Shown here: one piece after another, positions 7,729 to 15,249 of the stretch
How the letters are laid out: each line of letters begins with the position of its first letter
Position numbering within the stretch: position 1 is the first letter of the stretch
NCBI GenBank assembly: GCA_017995695.1
Contig: JAGOIJ010000017.1
Span: 1 to 18,049 of the forward strand
Origin: Candidatus Omnitrophota bacterium
GTDB lineage: Bacteria; Omnitrophota; Gorgyraeia; Gygaellales; Profunditerraquicolaceae
DNA: 18,049 nt
Reading direction: 5' to 3'
Translations under genes and position numbers: made by a program
The notes under the pieces: generated by a model
Databases searched by the model: none
What the model was told of the DNA's origin: nothing
The model's input: only the letters and a program-made list of their open reading frames with translations

Positions 7729-9006
7729 GTGGAATTACCCATACTCAAAACAAAAAGAAGGTTTTTCTTAGCCAAAAAGATTGTACTATTTTTGTTTGGC
7801 GTTGCCGTATACCATTTTATTGGTAAGAGAATAGTTGCCCTTAGAAAGAAAATTGTTTTTTTTATTAAAAAACATTTCTTTCTATTTTTTGTTAAAAATC
7901 AGTTATTGCCCGATAATAAGATTCAGGATTTTGTGCATAACCAGAAGTTTTGGTTTTACGGAGAAAAAGAAAGTCTATCTTTAGGCAAGCCTATTTCTTT
8001 CTTTGATGAAATTTCTCCGAGAATGAGGGTAGGCCAAACCATTTCGTATCAATCGCCAAGGCCGTATGTTTGCGAAATCAACAACGTGCTATGCATGGGT
8101 AAGAGCATGTTGGCAATGACGAAGAATGGATTTATTTTGCCGCAGGCTTCCGCAGGCGTGATTATGTTCCCTGAAGTATGGGCACAGCAAGAAATCGTAA
8201 ATTTCTTACGTAGCCGTTACGCCTGGTCTCATCTTGAGCTTGAGAGCGCTTTTTCTTTAGTTAGCACCTGGTGCTGGAATTATTTTCATTGGATGTTTGA
8301 TGCGCTTGCGTCGTTAAGAAGCTTAGTTCATTATGAGCAAGTAACGGGAGTATCTCCAACGATAATAGTTCCGAATGACATATCAAAGTGGCAGATTGAT
8401 TTATTACAATTGGCAGGTTTTAGTCTTAAGAGGTGTTTATATTGGGATTCAGCTTGCACAAGGATTAATACGCTCATTGTTTCATCGACGATGATTAATA
8501 ATGATTATGATGTGCAGCAGCCGGAGTATTGCCTGCGTCCATCGGCGTGCTATTGGCTCAGAGATCGTATTTTAAGTAATATGCCTGGCCAAGCGAAGCA
8601 GCACTATGATGCCAAGATTTTTATCTCTCGCGTAAAATCAAGAGGAAGAAAGATTATCAATGAAGATCAGATTATGGATGTCCTTGGGCCGATGGGGTTC
8701 AAGAAAATATGTCCGGAGGATATGACAGTGCATCAACAGATTATGGTATTTAGTCACGCAAAGGTTATTGTTGGTTGCGGCGCAGGGCTTACTAATATTA
8801 TGTTTTCTAACCAACCAATTGTCATTGAGTTATTATCTGATTCGCATCTTCAGGTCCCGATGCATTATTATTTTCAGTTGTCTACCATGTTCCATGCGCA
8901 GTATGGTGTTTTAACAGGTACTGCCTTTAACGAGGCCAAACACCCCTATTGGCGTGATTTTGTTGTTGACGCTAGAAAATTATCTGCTTTAATAAGAAAA
9001 TTATAA
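7729..9006 (+). CDS. GT61-type (DUF563) glycosyltransferase
   Basis: This 425-residue protein matches the bacterial GT61/DUF563 pattern. The N-terminal 60 residues are basic and hydrophobic with one likely membrane-associated segment (about 16-32). Then come the family segments NYFHWMFDALASL (184-196), an ISR-x-KSRGRKIINED stretch (299-313), the PEDMTVHQQIMVFSHAKVIVG stretch (329-349) and GAGLTN (351-356). The family's near-constant HGAGLTN reads CGAGLTN here, with Cys350 in place of His. Enzymes of this family add sugars such as xylose or GlcNAc; the donor here is unknown. The GTG start at 7729 follows an AAAGAGA ribosome site, and no upstream ATG fits. It lies 16 bp after the acyltransferase gene and 16 bp before the radical SAM start at 9023. 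Confidence 0.82.
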   Translation: MELPILKTKRRFFLAKKIVLFLFGVAVYHFIGKRIVALRKKIVFFIKKHFFLFFVKNQLLPDNKIQDFVHNQKFWFYGEKESLSLGKPISFFDEISPRMRVGQTISYQSPRPYVCEINNVLCMGKSMLAMTKNGFILPQASAGVIMFPEVWAQQEIVNFLRSRYAWSHLELESAFSLVSTWCWNYFHWMFDALASLRSLVHYEQVTGVSPTIIVPNDISKWQIDLLQLAGFSLKRCLYWDSACTRINTLIVSSTMINNDYDVQQPEYCLRPSACYWLRDRILSNMPGQAKQHYDAKIFISRVKSRGRKIINEDQIMDVLGPMGFKKICPEDMTVHQQIMVFSHAKVIVGCGAGLTNIMFSNQPIVIELLSDSHLQVPMHYYFQLSTMFHAQYGVLTGTAFNEAKHPYWRDFVVDARKLSALIRKL

Positions 9007-9010
9007 TTTC

Positions 9011-9016
9011 GGAGAG
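9011..9016 (+). promoter_or_regulatory. Ribosome binding site that decides the radical SAM start
   Basis: GGAGAG sits 6 bases upstream of the ATG at 9023. The TTG at 9017, two codons earlier, would touch the site directly and is unlikely to be used. Confidence 0.65.
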
Positions 9017-9022
9017 TTGTTT

Positions 9023-10486
9023 ATGTGTAACAGAATTGTTTTGATCAGGCCAAATATCTGCGTGCGTAAGGAATTTACATTCCATAATTTGACGAGCCCT
9101 CCTTTGGGGTTGGCATATTTAGCCGCAAGTCTTATTGAGCAAGGATTTGAAGTTAAGATTATAGATATGGTGCTTGTCGATGAAGGTACGCGGCCTTATC
9201 GAGATACGCATACCTGTTATGGGCAAGCAGATGATAGCTTGGTTGCCCAACTAAAAGCTTATGGGCCAGCAATAATTGGCATAGGAAGTTTTGTTTCGCA
9301 ATATGCCCGCACTAAGGAAATTGTAGCTGCGATTAAGGGATCAGGTATAAGCGCCAATATTGTTTTAGGTGGCGCTGGCCCAAGCTCGATGCCAGCAAGA
9401 ATGTTGCTTGAAGCAGGGGCCGATTTTGCGCTTCAAGGCGAAGCAGAAAGAACTTTTCTTGAGCTTGCCATGTGCCTTAGGAATGGCGATTATGAGAAGA
9501 CTAAACATATTGATGGTATTGTGTTTAAAGAGAAAGAGAAGGTGGTAGTTAGGCCAAAGCAACATTATGAAGATGATTTAAATCTTCTCCCTTGGCCAGC
9601 AAGACAACTCTTTGATAACGCCCGCTATCTACGTTGTCATGAGCCAATGCCGATTATTACGTCTCGCGGATGCCCAGGAAGATGCGCTTTCTGTAGCGCG
9701 TATCTTATAGCAGGCCGGAAATGGCGCGGGCGTGACCCAATCGATGTAGTCAATGAGATTGAAGAGATAAATAAGATATGGGGCTATAAAATTATTTCTA
9801 TTTTTGATGATGCATGCAATGTCGATTCGCAAAGGCTTATTGCCATATGCCGGGAACTTGTGAAAAGAAAATTGAAAATTAAATTAGTGTTTCCGCACGG
9901 TCTCATTATTAAATATATTACAAAAGAGGTTCTTTATTGGATACAGCAAGCAGGAGGGGTGTCTCTGACCATCCCAATAGAGCATAGTAATAATACTATG
10001 AGGAACCACATCATAAGGAAAGAAGTAGAAATCCAAGAAATATTAAACGTCTTAACATGGTGTAGGGAATTTAGGCTTCTTACAAATGTAAATTTTGTCT
10101 TGGGCATGCCGGGCGAAACAGAAGAAACATTATTAGAAATAAATAATTTTGTCAAAGATAATGCGTTGCTTTTTGATTCCATTGGATTATATTTTGCAAC
10201 CCCTTTTCCTGGAACGCCTTTTCATGAACGGTGCGTTAAAGAAGGATATCTTGCCGAGAGCGCAGAAAATGATTACCTTGAATTTGATGTTTTTGCCCCC
10301 GTCATTACTACTTCCACATTATCAGGAGAGCGGGTCCACAATTATAAAGAAATGATTCTTAAAACTTTTTTGGATTACCGCAAGCATGAATTGCCTGCTG
10401 ATTTCATTCGGTTAGCTATGCGTAAACCTGACGATGAAATGTTACAACGCATTAACGAAATATACTTTTCTGCTTTAAATTCCTGA
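9023..10486 (+). CDS. B12-binding-type radical SAM enzyme
   Basis: This 487-residue protein has the two-domain layout of the BchE/cobalamin-binding radical SAM group. An N-terminal Rossmann-like domain (about 1-150) shows the usual SPPLGLAYLAASL, FEVKIID, IIGIGSF, IVLGGAGPS and GEAERTFLEL segments. The radical SAM barrel starts near 205 with the cluster motif RGCPGRCAFCS (Cys217, Cys221, Cys224), then FDDACNVD, the glycyl-type GMPGETEETL and a C-terminal helical part. Such enzymes do methylation, ring or C-C chemistry on unactivated carbons. In glycan or lipid loci they often modify a sugar, polyprenyl or lipid moiety, but the substrate here cannot be read from sequence. No exact DxHxxG cobalamin ligand motif is seen, which is common in this group. 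The start is set by GGAGAG at 9011. Confidence 0.9.
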   Translation: MCNRIVLIRPNICVRKEFTFHNLTSPPLGLAYLAASLIEQGFEVKIIDMVLVDEGTRPYRDTHTCYGQADDSLVAQLKAYGPAIIGIGSFVSQYARTKEIVAAIKGSGISANIVLGGAGPSSMPARMLLEAGADFALQGEAERTFLELAMCLRNGDYEKTKHIDGIVFKEKEKVVVRPKQHYEDDLNLLPWPARQLFDNARYLRCHEPMPIITSRGCPGRCAFCSAYLIAGRKWRGRDPIDVVNEIEEINKIWGYKIISIFDDACNVDSQRLIAICRELVKRKLKIKLVFPHGLIIKYITKEVLYWIQQAGGVSLTIPIEHSNNTMRNHIIRKEVEIQEILNVLTWCREFRLLTNVNFVLGMPGETEETLLEINNFVKDNALLFDSIGLYFATPFPGTPFHERCVKEGYLAESAENDYLEFDVFAPVITTSTLSGERVHNYKEMILKTFLDYRKHELPADFIRLAMRKPDDEMLQRINEIYFSALNS

Positions 10487-10538
10487 TACGTGTTGAGCGT
10501 TGTTTTTTCGCGCGGCATGTATATAAAAGAATAACTAA

Positions 10539-11774
10539 ATGATTATCTTCCTTTTTCTGCCAATCGCGTTGTTTATTCTTGTAATCGGACTAAGCTTTCC
10601 TCTCGTTAATGATGAAATTCCTTTTTATAAGATAATTATCGACTTTCCTTACGCATATTTTCACCCTGAACATATTGGTGCGCTGATCAGGACGCTGCCG
10701 TTCCCCGGGTATTTTTTTATGCAATCACTTATCGGTAAATTGTTTGGGTTTGAAATCTGGAAGTTAAGGATGTTTAATGTTTTCTGCGGATCTTTGGCAA
10801 TCGTCGTTTTCTTTAAACTGCTGTTGCGCTTAGAGTGGCTTGCGATCAAGCGCGAGTCAGCGCTGGTTGTTTCCTGCTTGCTGCTTTTTTCTCCTTATTT
10901 TTTCATGTCGAGTTATTTGATCTATACCGATATGCCCGCGCTTTTACTTGCCTTGGTAGCAACGTATGCGTATATTAGGAAACGATGGTTTTGGGTAGCT
11001 AGTTTTTCGCTTTGCGCACTTATATTCAGGCAAAGTTATCTGTTTCTCATTGTTGCGTTTTTATGCGATTCTGTTTATTCCACAAGAGGAAGATCTAAGG
11101 GTAGTTTAATCGGCCTTGGTTTAATGTTGTCGCTCGCAATTGTTTTGTGTGTTTCTGCTGCTATATTTCCTAAAGCCCTATTATTCCATAGATATATCCC
11201 TCTTCAGTTTGATCAGTATACTTTGATTCGGCAATTATCGTTATTCAATGTCTTACTGGTTTGTATTGGTATTTATACATTGCCGTTGTTATGTTTGGCT
11301 GGAAAGGATGTAATCCGATTGCGGAATGTTGCGATTGCCGTTTGTCTTTCGCCGCTTTTCTTGCTTAAACCTTTTTATGTTTCTTTTTCGCTGTTTGGCG
11401 GTGGAGTAGGCTTTAATACAGTGAAAGCATTTACTCAAGCTACGGGTATCCCGTCATTGATTATCTTGATACCTTTTTGGATGCTGGGAATCATGATAGT
11501 TGCGGCGATTGTTCAAGAGGCTATAAGAAGCAGGACCCTGACGCTTTTTCATTTTCAGTTTTTTTGTTTTCTAGCTGCGGTGTTATGTTCTTCTTTCTTT
11601 AATGAACGGTATTTTCTCGCCGTTTTGCCTTCCTTGTTTATTGTGCTGATAAATAATAACAGAATGCCGCAGAAAAGATTGTTTCCTATTTTCTTAATAG
11701 GGATTCTTGTTGTTTTGACGATCGTTGGTTTTTACGTGTATGTGTTAGGAAGGGGGAGCTTGCTTTATAGGTAG
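10539..11774 (+). CDS. Polytopic GT-C glycosyltransferase, DIE2/ALG10-like
   Basis: This 411-residue protein is almost all hydrophobic, with about ten membrane helices. Several spaced motifs recall the DIE2/ALG10 alpha-1,2-glucosyltransferases: an acidic pair in the first outside loop (Asp25-Glu26 in NDEIPFY, compare MDE in ALG10), TLPFPGYFF (52-60, compare TTPPGLY), LRMFN (76-80), YTDMPALLL (129-137) and FRQSYL (163-168, compare FRQTNI). By family analogy it would take a polyprenyl-phosphate sugar and transfer it on the outer face of the membrane. This is recognition of motifs by eye, so GT-C is firm and ALG10-like is tentative. It follows the radical SAM gene by 52 bp with no strong ribosome site, and ends 11 bp before the convergent TSUP gene. 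Confidence 0.72.
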   Translation: MIIFLFLPIALFILVIGLSFPLVNDEIPFYKIIIDFPYAYFHPEHIGALIRTLPFPGYFFMQSLIGKLFGFEIWKLRMFNVFCGSLAIVVFFKLLLRLEWLAIKRESALVVSCLLLFSPYFFMSSYLIYTDMPALLLALVATYAYIRKRWFWVASFSLCALIFRQSYLFLIVAFLCDSVYSTRGRSKGSLIGLGLMLSLAIVLCVSAAIFPKALLFHRYIPLQFDQYTLIRQLSLFNVLLVCIGIYTLPLLCLAGKDVIRLRNVAIAVCLSPLFLLKPFYVSFSLFGGGVGFNTVKAFTQATGIPSLIILIPFWMLGIMIVAAIVQEAIRSRTLTLFHFQFFCFLAAVLCSSFFNERYFLAVLPSLFIVLINNNRMPQKRLFPIFLIGILVVLTIVGFYVYVLGRGSLLYR

Positions 11775-11785
11775 CGTAAGGAAGT

Positions 11786-12616
11786 CTAGAAGTATGTTTC
11801 CCAAAGTTGCCATAAACCTACAATTAAAATAAGTGCACCGAGGGCAAGGTGAATTTTCTTTTCGTTAATCCTTTTGGTAATGAATGGACCTAGGGGAGCA
11901 ACGAGTATGGCCCCCAGGACTAGGGCAAGCGTGAGTTCCCAGTGTAAACTTTTTGATGAAACCATCGCACGGGCGAATTCCTTGACAGAAATCGAGAAAA
12001 AAGCGCCCGGTGATTCTTTGAGGGTCACGGTTATCACATAGGTAAGAAACGAAACAAGACATATCGGCGCTTCCGCTAGTGTCGTTACGCCGATAGCTGC
12101 TTTATGTTTTTGTCCGGAAATAATTTGGCCAGCGGTGACAATTGGGCCAAAGCCGCCGCCGGAAATTCCTTTATTAAAGGCGCTGATTAGTCCGATCCCG
12201 ATTATTTTCTTCCAGGAGAAGATATAGCGCTTGTTGCGCAGTATGATAATACCCATGATCGTGACCAGTGCGCCGATGTATGTTTTAAGGGCAACCTTGG
12301 GGATTCTGATAGCGGTAGATGCTCCAACGATAGCGGCAATAACACCGAAGATAATAATGGCAGCGGCTATCTTAAGATCGCGTGATTCAAACGTAAATGA
12401 CACGTTATTAAAACGGTGGTGAAAGATTGATGCGGTTAGGCCTCCTAATGCCTGCGAGATGAGGATTGCGGGCACTACCGCCAGAGGCTCAAAGCCAAAA
12501 ATGATCAACAGGGGACTTAAGATCGTGCCATATCCCATTCCGAGTGAGGAGTCGAGGCATTCGCCGATAAAGGCAAGAGCAACAATTAGAAGAAAAAGAC
12601 CGATAGTGAGTTCCAT
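11786..12616 (-). CDS. TSUP (TauE/SafE) family anion transporter
   Basis: This is a membrane transporter of about 276 residues with eight or so helices. TSUP proteins carry sulfite, sulfate, thiosulfate or organosulfonates across the inner membrane. Typical features are the N-terminal LLIVALAFIGECLDSSLGMGYG segment, in which the GMGYGT turn is the family mark, and the mirrored turn in the second half, NKGISGGGFGPIVTAGQIISG. I chose the ATG at 12616 (MELTIGLFL), which starts just before the first helix. The frame is open to a TTG at 12733, but that would add a basic 39-residue tail and would remove the putative promoter. ATG 12628 is also possible. It is the only minus-strand gene and sits between two glycan blocks. 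A link with sulfotransferase chemistry nearby is plausible but inferred. Confidence 0.88.
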   Translation of the reverse strand: MELTIGLFLLIVALAFIGECLDSSLGMGYGTILSPLLIIFGFEPLAVVPAILISQALGGLTASIFHHRFNNVSFTFESRDLKIAAAIIIFGVIAAIVGASTAIRIPKVALKTYIGALVTIMGIIILRNKRYIFSWKKIIGIGLISAFNKGISGGGFGPIVTAGQIISGQKHKAAIGVTTLAEAPICLVSFLTYVITVTLKESPGAFFSISVKEFARAMVSSKSLHWELTLALVLGAILVAPLGPFITKRINEKKIHLALGALILIVGLWQLWETYF

Positions 12617-12670
12617 ATAGTTTCTCATACTAGCATACTGTGGTAAGAAGTAAAGCTTTTTTAAAATGAC

Positions 12671-12698
12671 TTGAATGTATTTAAATGCCGGATATAAT
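12671..12698 (+). promoter_or_regulatory. Sigma70-like promoter of the sulfotransferase/Wzm-Wzt block
   Basis: TTGAAT (12671-12676) and a perfect TATAAT (12693-12698) are 16 bp apart. The predicted transcript start near 12705 leaves about 60 bases before the ATG at 12766. This is the best promoter match I found in the window. Confidence 0.65.
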
Positions 12699-12718
12699 AA
12701 TACGTAACCCTTTTGCAA
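12691..12718 (-). promoter_or_regulatory. Possible divergent promoter of the TSUP gene
   Basis: On the minus strand TTGCAA (12718-12713) and TATATC (12696-12691) are 16 bp apart, reading toward the TSUP gene. The -10 overlaps the plus-strand TATAAT by four bases. The match is moderate. Confidence 0.35.
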
Positions 12719-12765
12719 ATAATTTTTTTTCAATCCTCACCACGTAATAGCTCGAGAATAACACT

Positions 12766-13695
12766 ATGGATTTTTTTGTTGTCGGAACAGGCCGTTGCGG
12801 AACAAGGATGCTACGGGACATTCTTAATCTTCATTCCTCGATTTACATCCCCCACGAAACCCACTGGATTCCCACGATGTACAATTTCTTCGGTCTCACC
12901 GTTAATCGCTTTGAGGCATACAAAGATATACTTGAGCGCACTTATCATGTTACGGGCATACGCACAATAGACCGCATCATGCAGGATTTTACGATAGAAA
13001 AGGCTGAATTTTATCAAACGCTGGAGCTTGAAGTGGCGGGCAAGGGAGGCGTGAGCGTAGTCGGTTTTAACCAAGCGTTCTATCAGTATTGCAGCAGACT
13101 GAAGCAAAAAAGCATCTGTGGCGATAAGACCCCGGAGTTCGGTTTTTATATGACATTGTTGCAACAGCTTTGGCCGAGCACTCGCTTTATTCATATTGTT
13201 CGCGACGGAAGAGACGTTGCGCTTTCCATGTCAAAACATGCCGGTTTTCAGAGGATGGTAGCATTAAGGATTAACAATTGGTGTCCTGTGGGGTTTAATG
13301 GGTACTACCGTATTTTTGATCATAAAGATAGAAAGGGCGCTTTGTCTGCGTTGAGTTTCTTGAGTGGATTGGCTATGATCAAGCGTCCCGAGGTCCCCCT
13401 TACTGAGTATATTCGCCTTTGGGAAAGCCGCCTTACGCGGATTCTCGATGAAAGCAGCAGATTAAGGCCGGGCAGTTATCTTGAAGTTAAATATGAGGAT
13501 TTGTTAAAAGAACCGAAACGCGCAATCAGCCGTATAGCTGCGTTCCTTTCTCTTTCGGTTTCTCCTGAATGGATCAGCGCGGCCGAGTCTATTATTATCC
13601 CGAATAATTACCACAAGATTAGCGATAATGTTCTGTATCGGGCATTAACAGATGTTTCGTCAGAGACGTTAAAAAGGGTCGGCTATGCATCCTAA
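12766..13695 (+). CDS. PAPS-dependent sulfotransferase
   Basis: This 309-residue protein should transfer sulfate from PAPS to a hydroxyl or amine of a glycan or lipid. The 5'-phosphosulfate loop is at the N-terminus (GTGRCGTRML, residues 7-16). GDKTPE (119-124) follows, and the 3'-phosphate-binding motif is FIHIVRDGRDVALSM (141-155), with Arg146 and Ser154 intact. A late YEDLLKEP stretch is also typical of the family. The acceptor cannot be told; sulfotransferases of this type occur for sugars, lipids and proteins. It is the first gene after the divergent promoter, and its end overlaps the next gene by 11 bp, so it leads an operon with a glycosyltransferase, a second sulfotransferase-like gene and the Wzt/Wzm transporter. 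No APS kinase or PAPS synthase gene is present in the window. Confidence 0.88.
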   Translation: MDFFVVGTGRCGTRMLRDILNLHSSIYIPHETHWIPTMYNFFGLTVNRFEAYKDILERTYHVTGIRTIDRIMQDFTIEKAEFYQTLELEVAGKGGVSVVGFNQAFYQYCSRLKQKSICGDKTPEFGFYMTLLQQLWPSTRFIHIVRDGRDVALSMSKHAGFQRMVALRINNWCPVGFNGYYRIFDHKDRKGALSALSFLSGLAMIKRPEVPLTEYIRLWESRLTRILDESSRLRPGSYLEVKYEDLLKEPKRAISRIAAFLSLSVSPEWISAAESIIIPNNYHKISDNVLYRALTDVSSETLKRVGYAS

Positions 13696-14563
13696 AGAGG
13701 AATTCTACGATTTTGAGATATTGATAAAATCATTTATGCGTTTTGGTAAGCTTTGTGCTCTCATAGAAAGCATTGACCGATTTTATCCTGGAGTCACTAT
13801 TCGAGTCGTGGATGACAGCCCTGCGAGCGAGAAGCGTGATGAAGCTTGGAGAAGGTTAGGCCAGCGGGAAAATACTAACCTTTATTTTTTGCCATTCAAT
13901 TCCGGGGTATGCAAGGGAAGAAATTTCTTGGTTAGTAAAGCCACAAAGCCATATTTTGTATTAGTCGATGATGATAACGAATTTACTGAACACACCGATC
14001 TTGGTAAACTTAGGGCTATTTTGAAAGCGGACAGGCGTTGCGTTATCGCCGGAGGTGGTTATTTGAATTGCGGTATTTCACAGCACAGCTACTTTGGTCA
14101 TGCTGAGCAGAGAGGAAACGAGATTACCCGTTATCAATACGGAGCGTATGCGCCAAGAAGAAAAGTCGCAGGAGTCGTGTGTATTCCTTGCAGGATTACG
14201 CATAATTTCTTCATGGCTAATACGTATTTATTCAAGCAGCGCAATATTTTGTGGGATGAGAGGTTAAGGGTGCGCGAGCATGTCGTTTTTTTCTTATTAT
14301 TACCGGAAGATCTGCGTGTTTACTATGTCCCTGAGGTTTTTGTTAATCATCATCATAGCCGGCAGAAAGACCCAAGGCCGTCGGTTTTTGATCCGGATGC
14401 CGAATATCTGAAATTCAGGTTTAATGAGCGGGAATTGCATCGCTACGAAGAACTTGAACATGTGAAGATTAATCTAACTCCCGTCAGCGTATACGACAAG
14501 GAGAGCCGTTGGGCCAAGATTAGGCGTTTACTTCGGCTGCCTGGCAGAATTGTTCTCCTCTAG
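13685..14563 (+). CDS. GT-A glycosyltransferase resembling GT12 (GM2/GD2 synthase type)
   Basis: This 292-residue GT-A enzyme has the motif order of the beta-1,4-GalNAc transferases: ILIKSFMRFGKLCALIESI and RFYPGVTIRVVDDSP in the N-terminal fold, then FLPFNSGVCKGRN (68-80, compare LPFDSGLSAGRN in animal enzymes). The metal-binding LVDDDNEFT (93-101) follows, and a C-terminal part with WDERLRVREHVVFF (190-203) and the VNHHHSR cluster (220-226) near the expected second metal/acceptor site. Cytoplasmic action on a glycan intermediate before export is expected. A GalNAc donor is only a family-based guess, and a divergent GT2 is the alternative. Its start lies within the end of the sulfotransferase gene and its stop is 2 bases before the next ATG, so the three genes are translationally coupled. 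Confidence 0.75.
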   Translation: MHPKEEFYDFEILIKSFMRFGKLCALIESIDRFYPGVTIRVVDDSPASEKRDEAWRRLGQRENTNLYFLPFNSGVCKGRNFLVSKATKPYFVLVDDDNEFTEHTDLGKLRAILKADRRCVIAGGGYLNCGISQHSYFGHAEQRGNEITRYQYGAYAPRRKVAGVVCIPCRITHNFFMANTYLFKQRNILWDERLRVREHVVFFLLLPEDLRVYYVPEVFVNHHHSRQKDPRPSVFDPDAEYLKFRFNERELHRYEELEHVKINLTPVSVYDKESRWAKIRRLLRLPGRIVLL

Positions 14564-14565
14564 CT

Positions 14566-15249
14566 ATGGTACTATACAATCCGCAAGAGCCGATAATCTA
14601 TCTTCATATACCTAATTGCGCAGGAACGTATGTCAGGAAGGTGTTAAGCGGATGGTTCAAAGATAATGCGTATCCGCATGATTTCTCGAACCAGGGCAGC
14701 GTCGCTCCTGTAAGGCACGCCTTAAGACCCGGTATCTGTATCCACGGCCATTTCAATATTCGTAAGCACATAGGGGTTCAAGAGTATTATCCTTGCGTAA
14801 AACAATTTCTTGCTATTATCCGCGATCCATTTGATATAGTAGTGGCGCATTATTTTTATGCAAAGGCGCGCTTGGCGGCCGGTGATTTTATAATGAGCGG
14901 CAGGTATAAAACATTTCCTGAAAGTCTGGACGCATATCTAAAGCAAGAGATTTGCGCGCCCGACTACCGTCCTAATATGCTTAATTTTATGCCCCTGGCA
15001 ATGAATTGTTCTAACTATAAGGTCATTATTGAACAGTATTTTGTTTATATTGGTTTAGTGGAAGATCTGCAATTTTCTGTGAACAGGATTGCCGCATGTC
15101 TTGGCTTTAGACCAGAGCAAGTACCCGCGAACGAGTGTGTTGATCATAGCGATCAGGCGGATAAAAGAGTGCGCCAAGAATTTATCAAAGCTCACCCGCT
15201 TGAATATGCGTTATACGAATACGTAGCAGAAAACTATAAGAAATGGTAA
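14566..15249 (+). CDS. Sulfotransferase-like protein (Sulfotransfer_2 type) with altered PAPS-site residues
   Basis: This 227-residue protein follows the pattern of the heparan/chondroitin sulfotransferase group. YLHIPNCAGTYV (12-23) is at the 5'-phosphosulfate loop position, FLAIIRDPFDIVVAHYFY (81-98) at the 3'-phosphate site, and FVYIGLVEDLQFSV further on. Two expected residues differ: the loop Lys of the usual HIPKTGGT is Asn17, and the Ser that normally follows the RDP motif is Ala94; the second Gly of the GG pair is also shifted to Ala-Gly. Arg86 is kept. It may still bind PAPS weakly, be a regulator or scaffold, or use another donor. It lies 2 bases after the GT12-like gene and overlaps Wzt by 7 bp, so its product is probably made with the transporter. 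Confidence 0.75.
   Translation: MVLYNPQEPIIYLHIPNCAGTYVRKVLSGWFKDNAYPHDFSNQGSVAPVRHALRPGICIHGHFNIRKHIGVQEYYPCVKQFLAIIRDPFDIVVAHYFYAKARLAAGDFIMSGRYKTFPESLDAYLKQEICAPDYRPNMLNFMPLAMNCSNYKVIIEQYFVYIGLVEDLQFSVNRIAACLGFRPEQVPANECVDHSDQADKRVRQEFIKAHPLEYALYEYVAENYKKW

Noticed and set aside
9200..9226. DTHTCYG in the radical SAM N-terminal domain as the DxHxxG cobalamin ligand
   Set aside because: The glycine is one position too far, and the segment is not at the usual strand-to-loop place of the Rossmann domain.
11775..11785. Bidirectional terminator between the convergent GT-C and TSUP genes
   Set aside because: The 11-bp gap has no hairpin or T-run; any terminator would have to lie inside the genes and I could not find one.
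12653..12660. AAAGCTTT palindrome upstream of the TSUP start
   Set aside because: An 8-base AT-rich palindrome is expected by chance and has no stem extension or partner site.
12617..12733. N-terminal extension of the TSUP gene from TTG 12733
   Set aside because: The extra 39 residues are basic and unlike TSUP N-termini, the ribosome-like GGTGAGGA touches the TTG with no spacing, and the stretch holds promoter-like sequence instead.
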